Below, one piece after another: positions 37,101 to 48,900 of a stretch of 64,000 bases of DNA. The position numbers were made by a program, and so were the translations under genes. The notes under the pieces were generated by a model. That model was not told where the DNA came from and did not search any database. It saw nothing but the letters and a program-made list of their open reading frames with translations. How positions within the stretch are numbered: the stretch's first letter is position 1; the number at the start of each line of letters is the position of its first letter. Source of the DNA: Toxotes chatareus (Eukaryota > Chordata > Actinopteri > Toxotidae); the NCBI GenBank assembly GCA_016801885.1, contig CM028886.1, positions 1,025,001-1,089,000 on the forward strand, read 5' to 3'.

Positions 37101-39496
37101 ACCACAGACAACTTTGAGTTTTGTGTTGGTAAAATTTGAATTCCTGCATCCAAACACAGAAAAGACAGAGCTTATTGTTCATCTGCAGCTGCTCAGTTTG
37201 TGAGAGCGGTCATCTTTGCAGCCCCAAAACATCTTTTACTTAAGTATACTGCCCAGAAACTTACTTGAGAAGTTTTTCTCGTTTTTTGGAGTACTGTTCA
37301 CTGTCTGCGTCGAAAGGAAAGCCATTAAACAGGCGCAAGTTCTTCTTTATTGTGGCCATCTGTTAAAAGAGTAAAGTTATTACTGGAAGTGCTAAGAGTT
37401 ATTATTATTATCTGCTTCACTGCAAATGTATATGCTGCAATTCACAACCACTGTTTGTCATTTTTGTAGTTTTATTTATAGCCGTGGTGTCAACCCAACA
37501 CCCCCGAAAGAAGGCGACTTCACCAAATTAAAAAAAGAAGCACAGCACAGCTGGGCAGTAATTCCTGCGTATGACTACATAACAGTGTATTCACATTAAA
37601 GTGGAAATATTTGCTCGGCACATTATCACTTCAAACTGCCAGTGGCACTGTACTAAACGATGCTTCCTTAGCTACGATGCTAACTTTGCTAACAATAATA
37701 TGCTTCAGAGACTCAAACGGTGTTCTTGTGACCTGGTAGCTGCGTCTGCGTGCTGAAATAAACCCAGTTTCTGTGTGAAGAACTTCATCAGTTCAGACAT
37801 GTCTGATGAGATTTTTGAGCTAAAAGGTCAAGAAGTTAGTCTGTAGGGCTGCAGGTGTCTGTACCTTTCCTGGTCTGTCGAACAGGATGGCGTGCAGAGG
37901 TTTCAGGTCAGCTGGCTTCATCTTCGTGATCTGGAAGTTGGTGCGTGCAATGTCTCCTAATTTATCTCCGCTACCTGAAAAGATGGGAAATTAGTAAACC
38001 TACAGTTTTCATAGAAATTTAAGAAAACGATGACCTGATGGATCATTAATGGTGATGGTTCATAAATATTCACAGTTGAATATTTACCATCTCCAATCTT
38101 GAGCTTCTCCATTTGCTTGGGTGCCTGGAAATCGAGCCTCTCCACTGTCTTCTTTGTCCGCTTGCCCTCAATGATTTCACCCACCACTACAATGACAGTG
38201 TAAAACGTGTTTGGTTTCTTTCAGTCAACATCAATGAATGAACACTGCAGCAACCACTTTCACTGAACTAAGGTCAACAACTCTTTATCGGTAACAGTGA
38301 AGAATACTGAAGCACAGCTTGAAAACTATGACAACCCGGATTTAACCAGTGACAGCACACGGTACGAACGGCACAAAAACGGTTTGAACGCATCAGGGCT
38401 GAACGATTTTAGGAAAAGATCGAACCGCGAGTTTTTCTGATACTGTGATTTCGATTTGATTCCAGATTTTCTTCAAATCAAGCTTCAGTGAAATATTCAC
38501 AATGAACAGTGACACTTACAAACATGACAGAAAATAACATCACATCTTTGACAGTCTGACCTTAAAGTAGTTTTAAAAAATCCTTAACTGTGTTAAGTTA
38601 AAAAAGTTAAATAAAATACAAAACCATAAAAAAAAAAACAATGTTAAATAAGTAATGAAAAGAAAAACAAAATTCAACAGTTACCACTGACCCCCAGCAG
38701 CCGTTATCTCCCGGTGTGTTCGGCTGCTCTGATCATCCGCAGTGACGCTGGTAAAACATGCTGGAACTGTCTGTTCGCTTCTTCGGGCCTGAGCATCGTT
38801 CTCACACTTTTCAGCGGAACTTTTCCGTCATGCAAACACCTGTGCTGATTTTTCAGGTGTCGGTATAAACAGGTTGCGTTTCCGCTGGATGCTGCAGCTT
38901 CAGCGCGACAGGTGTTGCACAGTACCTGTTTCTGCTGCACGTCTGCGGCCTCAAAGCCGAAATGCTCCCAAACGAGCGACGAGCTGTTTGTACTGGGGAT
39001 TAAACGCCGTCACTCCGCTTCTGCTCCAGCTGAAGCCATTTCACTGATGAAGCAGCAGGTGGAGCAGGTGATACTGATTGCGTTAGCCTGACCTGTGCAC
39101 GAGCGGCACGCCGCTTCTGATCGGTGAGCTCAGCAGGTAGGGAGACGGCAGGTATATGGAAAACAGTGGACAAATCGCAATTTCCATCAGAAAACGATGA
39201 ATCGTTCAGCCCCTGAACGCGTGTTAATAACTAATCTTTATGAAACACAGGAAGTTGTCAGAGTGGTATTACAGGTGTAACCCCCACAGAAGAATTTCGT
39301 CCGTGTCAGACGTTTTTTCAGTTTCTGGCCAGCGGACTGAACACGGGGACTAAACCATCCGTTTCCCTTTACCTGGTATCTTACTGCGGCTTTTGTTCGG
39401 ACTCGACTGGTCTCCCTGCGACGTCTCCTGCTGGTCCTCCACTTCTTCCTCTGACACTGCAGAGCTGTCCATCGCTTCCTCCGCCACGTCACTCAT
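34128..39496 (-). CDS. dek: DEK chromatin-architecture protein
   Basis: Nuclear DNA-bending and histone-binding protein. Coding exons, high to low coordinate: 39496-39373, 38186-38088, 37974-37865, 37359-37265, 37143-37014, 36750-36390, 36004-35840, 35729-35639, 35198-35059, 34871-34803, 34139-34128. The protein starts MSDVAEEAMDSSAVSEEEVE. It continues EIIEGKRTKKTVERL and KLGDIARTNFQ, then NGFPFDADSEQYSKKREKLL. The SAP domain is LKVVCGVLDLEKKGTHTDLV...FLIAPKNSGK. Exons 6-8 give Lys-rich and acidic tails. The C-terminal DEK domain is EDSSDDEPLIK...EEMTMKQICRR, VFDTFPDHDLTGRKDYIKET, VKS-LIT. All intron phases agree except that exon 6 is 361 nt, one too many. Allowing for that base the protein is about 464 aa against 375 in human; the extra length is mostly in the acidic Ser/Glu/Asp region. 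Confidence 0.93.
36390..36750 (-). CDS. dek: dek exon 6 with apparent one-base insertion
   Basis: The acceptor TTTGGCAG at the 36751 side opens in phase 0 as RVPVKKKK. Within a purine run (GAAGAAGAAGAAAATC, about 36724-36739) the conserved frame shifts by one, to SKKKLSGDDSKAKTKQK, followed by MDSSSDEDDDEEDEK, a polyglutamate tract and the DDDE donor codon at 36390. The length is 361 nt where 360 is required by both flanking phases. Read as printed, translation stops after about 60 residues of the wrong frame and would lose the acidic region and the C-terminal domain. Confidence 0.85.
38394..39215 (-). mobile_element. 822-bp hAT-family element with BED-type zinc-finger frame
   Basis: The left end is CAGGGCTGAACGATT and the right end is the inverse of CAGGGGCTGAACGATTCATC. 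The flanks share AACGC(A/G)T, consistent with a slightly decayed hAT 8-bp duplication. On the minus strand 38940-38704 encodes a 78-aa frame beginning QQKQVLCNTCRAEA and continuing YRHLKNQH. This is the Cys-x2-Cys...His-x4-His pattern of the BED finger at the N-terminus of hAT/ZBED transposases. The catalytic region is absent, so it is a non-autonomous deletion derivative. It sits in dek intron 2. Confidence 0.8.
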
Positions 39497-39534
39497 ATCT
39501 GCGCTGTCTCAGTCTGTCTGAGTATCAGTTTGTC

Positions 39535-40775
39535 CTGAACAGGAGACAGACGACCATGTTTACATCGGCCCCCAGTGTTGGTCTGATTATGAGTGTGTTA
39601 CATACACAAGCATGCAACACAATGCAAGTCAAATGCTACAGCTTAAGTTTTTACAGAGCCTTTTATCCACATGTATCCACATATGTATTAAAACCAACAT
39701 CACCGATCTGACACAGAAACAATACATAAGCTCTCTATATACCACAGGTAAATCAGGGTACCTGTCACACAGATGCAGAGAGTGAAACTGTTCAAAGTGT
39801 TTGACTCTTATTTAAATATACGTGTTATATTAACATGTTTTATTGGTTAAACATGTCAAAAAGGTCTTAACAGTGTCCACTTATTAGCATTTTCCACGTC
39901 TATCCGCAGCATCTCACTGTCATCACTAACACATGAACTGCAGTTGAAAGCTCAGGAAAATGTGGAGTGGATTCTAATACCTCGTTAAGTCTTAAAAAGA
40001 AGTACTGTTAGTCTGTGCTTTGCCAAATAGGAGCTTTTGTTCATTAAAATGACAGAATTTTCAATGGTGTCTGGCGGATTGATTAGCACTAACAGGTGGG
40101 GCTGATTTTATCGTGATAATAAGCGGAATTTTCGCCTACATTCAACCTTTGTCAAACTTCAACCGAGTCCTGGACCTCTGTAAGTTTCTTCGGAAGTATT
40201 CGGCTCAGTATTTATACTCCACTTGTCTTCCTCGCCGCCCAGGCTGATGCTGTCTTGTGTCTTTATTCCTTCATAATAAACGTCCACGCCGATTGGCGCG
40301 CTGCAACTTTGCATCACGCATTTTAAAGATGTTAGCTATTGCGCGTTAATTTAGCCGGCTATCGGACTCGGGTATAAACCACTACTTTCGCATTCGCTTC
40401 GGTGCTACTCCGCTGTCTGCTAGTTAGTTCGGCGTTGGTATCTGTTTGCTGAGTGAGTTTAAAAAAGCAAACCAGGCGTTGGTGTCTGCCAGCAGAGAGC
40501 TCCGTGCAGCTAGCCGCTGCCTGCTAGCACTGACGTTAGCTGTAATAATGTTAGTGACGTTCACTCACAGCTGTGCGGTAATTAAGAGAGAAATGCCGCC
40601 ACGGACCAAATATAACCCAACGAAGCGATGCAACAGTGTCCTCTTAAATGTCGCCAAACATGCAGAGTCTCGGAGCCCGACGTTAGCTAACAGAAAAAGA
40701 AAAGTTTACCTTGTCATGGACCTGGTAACTGCGTCTCATCTGTCAGCTTCTTGTTTTTGATTTCATGATGGCGGT
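39535..40775 (-). promoter_or_regulatory. dek: dek 5' leader, intron 1 and non-coding first exon
   Basis: The start-codon exon has an acceptor (TCTCCTGTTCAG, exon base 39534) 38 bp before the ATG, so an upstream leader exon is required. A good donor, GACAAG then GTAAAC, at 40710-40709 on the minus strand marks its end; the start is probably near 40770. Short upstream ATGs occur in this leader. The 315-nt plus-strand open frame over 40446-40760 runs antisense to it and shows no family feature. Confidence 0.55.
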
Positions 40776-40865
40776 TTCTCTGCGGGGCGGGGATTACTGC
40801 GGCGGCTACCCCACTGATTGGACCGGACACTGATGACGTTTTACTTCTTCGCGTTGTTATTGGCA
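40767..40865 (-). promoter_or_regulatory. dek: Probable dek core promoter
   Basis: On the minus-strand upstream side of the leader are a YY1-like ATGGCGG (40769-40775 plus strand), a GC box GGGGCGGGG (40784-40792), two inverted CCAAT boxes (ATTGG at 40817-40821 and 40859-40863) and a CRE-like TGACGT (40834-40839). There is no TATA box. This arrangement is usual for housekeeping chromatin genes. Confidence 0.6.
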
Positions 40866-43800
40866 GCTCGAAGCCCGTTCAGGTTGCATTACTGCCCCCG
40901 TCTGCTGTAAACATGGCAGTCGTATGAAAAAAAAAAATCATACTAATAATAAAATCACTTAAAAATCACTTAAAATTGTACAAATTGTACTTTTATTTGA
41001 GATAAAAACGAGTTTTTACTTCTTCATTTTGTTTGCTGAGCTGTTGTCAGAGCTTCCTCCTGTTTGTTTCCAGCTGTGAGAAGTTGCTCACTGCACTGTG
41101 GGGACAGCAGAGTCCAACAATACCATACTCAAAAACCAGATCATGTTGAATGCATGCTGGCATTTCTGAGTGTAACATGTTTTATTAACATGGAGGTGGT
41201 GTGTATTAAACCGGGTCTCTGGAACAGCAAACTGATTCTGGCAGAACCAGAAAAAATTGTCCTTCACATTTGAAAACTGATTCCAGGCAGCAGCTTTACA
41301 AGAAGACGGCCATTTCATTTTCCTTTGTCGTTTGTAGGGTTCATGTTGAGATTTCAAACATTTTGTAATATATGGGGATAAGATGGAGCTTCCAGGCTGA
41401 AAATATTCATCTCCCTCAGTTCAGTCTGTGTCTCATACACCTCTGATTATCATACAGACTGTTATGGTCGCAGCAGACCTGACCAGCCGAAGGCTCCTTA
41501 TTCAGACATACATGGATGAATAATGAGCCACAGGCAGTGATGATGTGCAGCAGCAGGTGTGTCCAGGTGACAGGTTGCTGCTGCTGTAATTGCTACCGGA
41601 GATGGACGCTGGTGCTTGGGCTGTCCTGAGCAGGCAGCAGGCAGGAGGAGGGAAGATGAGTCGGTGCCAGAAAATGATTCAAACATCTCTACATGTCTCA
41701 TCTCAGCAGAACCTCTACATTTTATATTCCTGCAGATCTTACTCTAAATCACACAGTCACTTTGTTTGCAACCTTTGTCCATTTGTATAAATGGAAATTT
41801 GTCTTTAGTCTTTATTTTAGGAAAGCGCTTAAAGAAAATGAACCCTTTTCAGAAAACACATACCGCTGTCATCAAGTGGTAATGTAGTGAACAAAATACA
41901 CCAGTGAAAGAGATCCTCAACCTGTGATCTCAAGATTATGGGTGAAATTTAAATAAAAGAATTCAAACAACATAAGTGGGTTTACAAGCATGGTCGAACG
42001 TTCATTCACTCATTCTTTCACATGTAACATCACAAGTTTTGTTTCTGTGGTTTCTGATTTTGGTAAAAAAGGATTAAGCATAAACACATTAACACTGACG
42101 TTAGACATCATTATAGACAACATGAGTTTCTATCAGATTTTCATTGTACTGGTGTGAACCAGGACACATGGTGGCGCTGTGGGAACAGGAATGCTTGTTA
42201 TAAAAGTGGAGCATCTTTTTAATTTCCATAAAGTTTAATTCAGAAAACCAGTTTGTTGCCTAGCAGCAGCAGCAGTGGCGGCATCTTAAGCTGCATGGAG
42301 CCCTATCTCATGTATGGAGGGTGATTGATGCCACAAAAGCAAGCAAGCAAGCTCACTGAGACTCTCATGAAAACTGTCTGATCAGATGGATTATTGAACT
42401 GAGACACACACTGTCCTGCCCCAAATACTCACAACAGCACCAAATGTGGATTATGCCGCTGCTGAAAATAATCCCCAACAAATAAACTGTTTCCTCCTGT
42501 TTGTTTGATAAAAACTACAGTGAACAGCTGTTTGAAGAAACTGAGCATTTAAAAAAAACCCAAACCATATCTGTGTCTGTGTTTTTTTTTAAAATTTACA
42601 TCTGCAGTTTGAACCAGTGAGTTTGGAGCAGAGAGTCACAGGCAGAGTGGGTAAGTCAGAACATAACACATGGCTGGTTTTGATCTTTTCATGAGATTTG
42701 ATTACATTATTTTTCATGTAGCACTAATCTTCCTCAATACTCCTTTGTTTGTTTGTATTGAGTCTGCTCATCTCCGTGAGCTTCAGCGAAAGCTGGAGTT
42801 TTACTGACTTGTTACTGTTAGAGAGACAAAACCACCAAGATAAAACATGTAAGTTTGACCAGTCTATGATAACAGACTGTGACAGAAAAACTACAGACCC
42901 TCATACTGTACTCCCTCTTCAGTGTGACACTAACCACCCCCCATACCTTCCACCACACTGCTTTAAAACCGCACAGCGAGTCCCAGAGAGCAGAGAGCTG
43001 CTGCCTTCTGCAGCTGCTCTGAACTGATGAGGAGACTTTTCCTTTTTCCTAAGATAAATAAAACTTTCTTCTCCTTCTTTGTCGCCATGTGATTATTTCC
43101 AGAAAAAAAACTGACTTTGCTTTGGATTTTTCTGAAAATGTGGAGTTATCATCTGACAAAGATGTTCAGGATCCTCTTCATCTAGACCAGGTAGGATTCA
43201 CCTTGTTTTACCAGCTGTCAGCTCTTCTGATGCCACCCAGACATATGTACTTGTTTTTTCTTGTTTTGATTAAAAAAAATGTAATAATAATCATTAGTGT
43301 TGTTGCCTTGATTGGAAATCAACCCAATGAGGTTTGGTGTAATTAGACATAAAAACGTCTCAGCATCGAGGCACTTTCTTTTTCCTGAGACATTTTAAAA
43401 ACAGAAATCCTAAAAAAGACACAAAAACATGACAGAAAACAAACATAGGACAAACTGAGATTTAATGAGCACCTCCCTAAAAACAGAGAAGCTTAGAGGG
43501 TAAAACTGATGAAATCCTTTGTAAAACTTTATATATATATATATAATTATTTTTTCCCTGTCAGTGATAATCTGGATATTAAAGCTTTTAGTTTGTCTCC
43601 CAAATCATTAAATAACATCAAAAACACATTTAGGATTTGTTCATTTCAGATTACAATGCAGGGAAACAATCATGAACTGAGCTATGCTCTGGATAGTTTC
43701 TTCCTTTAGAGTCTATTATTTTAAAATGATAAAGAAAATTGTCTGAAGAAATACAGTGACTGAGAACATATGGAGCACGTTTACCTTCCTGAGCAATCGG

Positions 43801-45913
43801 ACAACTCAGCTGTCCATTTGTGTTCAGCTAAAATCTGACCTTTATTCAGAGCCGCCTGTGTGACGTGGACGTCACTGGAGATAAAACACATTCACGTACA
43901 AACATCTCAGACTGTTTGACATGACAGTGACATGAAGACATTTACACTCATACTTCCTTTAATGTAAGCGTCTCAGCCTGGTGTGGGCTGGGCATCTCTG
44001 AGTCCGACATTCAAGTATTCATTCATTCATTCATCCATTCATATCAAACAAAGTGTTGTTAGTTATGTAACTTCCTCAGTTCACTTTTATTTATGTATTT
44101 TATTTTCCTATGGAGGATTTACATTATGTTGTAAGTCAGATTTACGTTCAACCAATACCTGTCATGATAATAAATATTATAGATTTTATTCGATTGAAAA
44201 CTGACAGTTTGGTTAGAAGAAAAATAAATGTGTGATTTCCCTTAACAACATTAGCCACATACTGTTTCTGGTCATTTGGTGTGTCTGTAATTTTTAGATG
44301 CTCTGAATATGCATTAGGATCATTTCTACAGATAAAAACTATTTGGGTTGTTATAACTGTAATGTTATGAAACGGAGTCAAGCTGTTCACAGTTAATTTC
44401 CCCAGATTCCACTGATTAATTCTCAGCAGCAGAATTCAACATTTCATTCCGTTTTATGCACCTCAGGGACTTTTTCATCCCAGGTCTAATTTTACTGGAG
44501 CTGGAGTGAAAACCAAAGCTGTGTCAGTTACCTGAGTGTAGAGAGAGGGAAGAGCCAGCAGGTGTGTCTCAATCTTCCCTGACATCAGATAGTTTTCAGC
44601 TGGACATAGCTTACACTCACCACTGAGACGTTTTTAAAGTGCTAACGTTAACAGAATATGGGTTTCAGCATGACTCTGTATCATCTGTACTGCGTCTTTG
44701 TCCCTCTCAAACAGTGACTTTTAGTCACTGTTCTTCCATTGAAATATTAATGAGAGAATATATTGACAGTTTCAGTTGAAAGCCTCCCAGAATCCCTTGC
44801 GTGGTTGTTGACTCTTCTGTCGCCATCACAGAGGGTCTCTGATGCTGTTTGACAGCCCAGTGAGCTCCAGCTCCGAAGCGAGCCGGAGCCTTTAGCCTGG
44901 TTTCGTGCTGGGTGTCGGCTTCACCACCGTCCCACCAGGCATGATTCAGAGCAGCCGTGTAACCTTCCACCTGACGTCAGCATCAGTTCAGTTCCATCAG
45001 TTCACTGCAGACTGGCCGAGCTTCGGACCTCAGCTTTACGTTGGTCTCGTCGCAGCCGCTCGTTTCCTTCCACTGACCCAAAACCCAGAGCGTTCCTGTA
45101 CAGCAGCCTGTGTCTGTCCGTCTGTCATCCACCACAGCCTCTGCTCAAATGGCCCCATGTAATATTCAGTGTGCAAGGATTAGTGAGATGACAGCATCAG
45201 ACAGAGGCACCTAACAAAAGGGAATGAATGATCACAGGAATTGTAGTGTTAGATCTATTAATTAGGTAAGCCAGCTAAAATATTTAAACACGGCAGCAGC
45301 CAGAGATCTGCTACAAGTAGGACACTGCCAGACGCCTCGTCTCTTTCGATTCTACATTTCTGTTTCTCATTTTGTGAATCTGTGTCTCAGCTTTCTTCTC
45401 TCTCGTTTTCATCCTTTCGGTTTGTCGTTTTCTGTCCTTCTTCGTTCCGTTTGATTCGTTCTCGCTGTGCTGTCATAACTGAGGCTCAGCGAGGATGTTC
45501 AGGAAAGAGCTCGGTAAAAACATCCCCATCCCTTCTAACAACAGCAGCATCACACAGTCTTTTTCAGCTTGTGTAACATACAAAGGCGAAGAGCTAGAGG
45601 TCGACTGACAGCACCACTGTTTCTGTCCCAGATGCTGAGCTGAAGACAGAAGACACTGAACATTTACCACTTTAACAGTCAGGAGTTGGTGGAGAACAAA
45701 AGCAGAGCTGAAAGGAGAGTGAATACTGGATTTAGATTCATCAGGTGGAAACAATGGGATGATCATGCAGTGAAGTAGGCAGCTGTTGACACGGAGCTGT
45801 GATCATTTTAAAAGTGATAATAAATCAGGAATTTGTGTCAGTTAGTCGTTGGTTTGTTACTGACTCCTCTCACCCTTCACCTCTCCACCAGCTCCTCTCT
45901 CCCCTCCTCCACC
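40866..45913. other. dek-kcnv1 divergent intergenic region
   Basis: About 5 kb between the dek promoter and the kcnv1 start codon. Moderately AT-rich, with short ATTC repeats near 44020-44036 and AAGC repeats near 42336-42352. No exon of a known family is recognised on either strand. The kcnv1 5' UTR and promoter must lie in the right-hand part, but no TATA or initiator could be chosen with confidence. Confidence 0.6.
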
Positions 45914-48900
45914 ATGAGCCTCCCCTCTTGCTCGGTGGCGGGGGCAGAGCTGTACAGCGACAGTGCCTCCCCCGTGTCTCTGGACTCCAGTGTTTTCTTC
46001 AGTGAGACGATGGCGTCCTGTGTCGGAGGCTCACTTGACTTCTTCATCATAAACGTTGGAGGAAGTCGCTACGTGCTGTCCCAGGAGCTGCTGGCGTCCT
46101 ACCCAGAGACCCGGCTGGGGAAACTGGCCTGCTGCAGCCGTGACTCGGCGCTGGAGCTCTGCGATGATGCCGACTTCCTGGAGAACGAGTTCTTCTTTGA
46201 CCGAAACTCACAGACCTTCCAGTAGGTGGTGCCTTCTTCTCCTCCTGACTTTGGTGATCACTGACTTTAGAACCACCAAGTAAAAGATTCCTAAACTTTC
46301 CTGTGGAAACTCCTCACGTTGAACAGCATGTTTTTATTTGAGATAACTCACGTAAAAGCATTTACACACCTTTAATTTAGGTCAGTGGATTCATGGTTTA
46401 CCTGATACCTGCAGGCTAAACTGTTGTGCTCACCTGATGCTTCCAGTGTGTTTCTGCCTCGAGTGAAACATTTGAGTCACAGTAACACCTGATGTTCACA
46501 CTGGAGGTCGTCTTTACAGGTGTACTGCCACGACTTCCATTCAGCTCACAGCCCAAAGCAAACTCAAAACTCTGTGTTCTGTGCACAAAATGGAAGTTCC
46601 TCACTTACATTTTCTGGAATATTTTGACTGTGCCGCTCAAGTCTCCATATTTCTGCCGACAGGTATGTGATGAACTACTACCGGACGGGCCACCTGCATG
46701 TCAGGGAGGAGCTCTGTGAGATCTCCTTCCTCCAGGAGATTGAGTACTGGGGCATTGACGAGCTTCGTATCAACCCATGCTGCCGCGAGCGTTACTACCG
46801 CCGCAAGGAGCAGAAGGAGACCCTCGATGTAAAGAGAGAGCTTGAGGCTGATGATGGCGATGAAGACTTTGTGGGTGCCGCCTGCCCGGATTTTCGCCAG
46901 CGCCTGTGGGACCTTCTGGAGAAACCTGAATCATCACGAGCTGCTCGCATCTTCGGTTCACTGTCAGTCTTCTTTGTGGTGGTGTCGGTTATCAACATGG
47001 TGCTCATCTCGCTGGACTTAGGGGAGGACTTTGGTGTGAGTGACGTCGGTATTGGCGCACCTTTACTGTTTGACATCCTGGAGTACGTGTGCGTGGTGTG
47101 GTTCACGGGTGAGCTGGTGCTTCGGTTTCTCTGTGTGAAGGACAAGTGTCGGTTCAGTCGGAGCATTCCTAACGTGATCGACCTGCTGGCCATCCTGCCC
47201 TTCTATGTGACGCTGGCCGTGGAGAGCCTCCACGGAGGAACCACCGAGCTGGAGAACATGGGCCGCGTGGTGCAGGTTCTAAGACTCCTCAGGTCCCTCC
47301 GCATGCTGAAGCTGGGACGACACTCGACAGGTAAACGCATCTAAGTATGGAGCAAATCTAAAAGACATAGATGCGTAGATAGATATACTTTATTGATCCC
47401 TTCAGGGAAATTATTGAAAACACGTACAGTAGTAAAAATAATAAACTAAAATGACTGACCCCCACCTAGTTGCTGAGGCTTACTGGCTGTAGTGGGGGGG
47501 TCAGAAAGTCCAAAAAAATAGGGAACACCCCACTCACACCTGCCACACACACAGCAAACGGTGACGTGCAAAGGAACCTTAAACCCCAGGGTCACACGGC
47601 ATACCACCACCCGGGACACCGCCACCACCACCTTCAGCCGTCAGCACTAGGGGAACAAAGAAAACACAGTTAAAAGGGTCGCCAGCCAAGCCACACCCCC
47701 AACAACAAAAACAAAAAAGAAAACAACAAACTCAGAAAACAATCATAAGAGATAACTAAACAGAATATATCAAATTTGTTCTACACAAGATGTCAGCCAA
47801 ACGACACAGGTAACTCTGGAATACAGAGATACTAAATTAAACAAGAAATACAAACATTCTTTCACTTAAGAAAAAAAAAACTAAATAAACCACTACCAAA
47901 AACAAACAAGACAAAAACGGAAACAGAGTTTAAATGACTTCAAGGCGGCCACCGTGGAGCCGGGAGCCAAGCGATCACTCTTCCAGTCGGTCAAACCAGA
48001 AACTACCCACACAGAAAACAATGCGGCTAGCAACGATGCGGCTAGCAGTTAGCAGCAGCAGCAAAGGATAATCAGTCGGCAGAGCAGCCACACAAGCGTG
48101 AAGAAGCAGCAGTGTTCCTGTACTGAACTTTATTGTCCAGGCAATGCGAGCCCTGTGTCCTGATCGGTGAGCGTCTTCCTCTGGGAGAAGGAGGGAGAAC
48201 CGCGATTAGCCGCCGCCGCTGCGGATAAGCAATGAACAGGCGCCATCCTCACGCCCTACTCCGATAGGCCAATGAGCCTGGCAGCTACCGCTTAATAGAC
48301 TCACCTGCATGACACAGCAGCGGCAGAGCACACCGCTACACGAAGTAATGTTCCCCTCTGGGTGAAGTGGTGATCGTCTGACTTTTCTTCTGGTGCCATC
48401 ATCAGGCCAGTTTATGGCTAAATCCCAGCAAAGCTAGTGGCATTCCCATCAAGCTCAGCTGAACTTTGCGTCCAGTGCTAATTAGCAAATGTTAGGAAGC
48501 TAACATGCTAAACAAAGATGATACACATTACACCCGTTAAACATTAGCACAGTATCATTGTGGCTGTGAGCATGTAGCATGTTAGCATTTAGCCTGAAGC
48601 ATTGCTGTGCTTTACTGCAGAGTCCCACAGGTGTTAGCGTACCTGTAGAGGCTTACTGTGAAAACAGCACATGCAGCTGATTAGGTGTGTTGTTGCGTGT
48701 ATGTTGGAGTCACAGGTGAGGTCTGATGAAGTTTCCTCTGCTCCAGCTCCTTGCACACACTTCATTGTCAGAGTCCTCATCTCTTTTGACTTAAAAAAAT
48801 CCTTTTCCATTTAAAGAAACTGGCAGCTTATTTCTTCCTTTTGTGTCCAAGGAGTTACAAAAATCATAAATGCAGCAGACTGAGCCCCGGCTTTCAGCTT

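Noticed and set aside
40446..40760. 104-aa plus frame opposite the dek leader, considered as a divergent gene
   Set aside because: No family feature; it lies over dek intron 1 and the leader exon, and the promoter motifs are oriented for dek.
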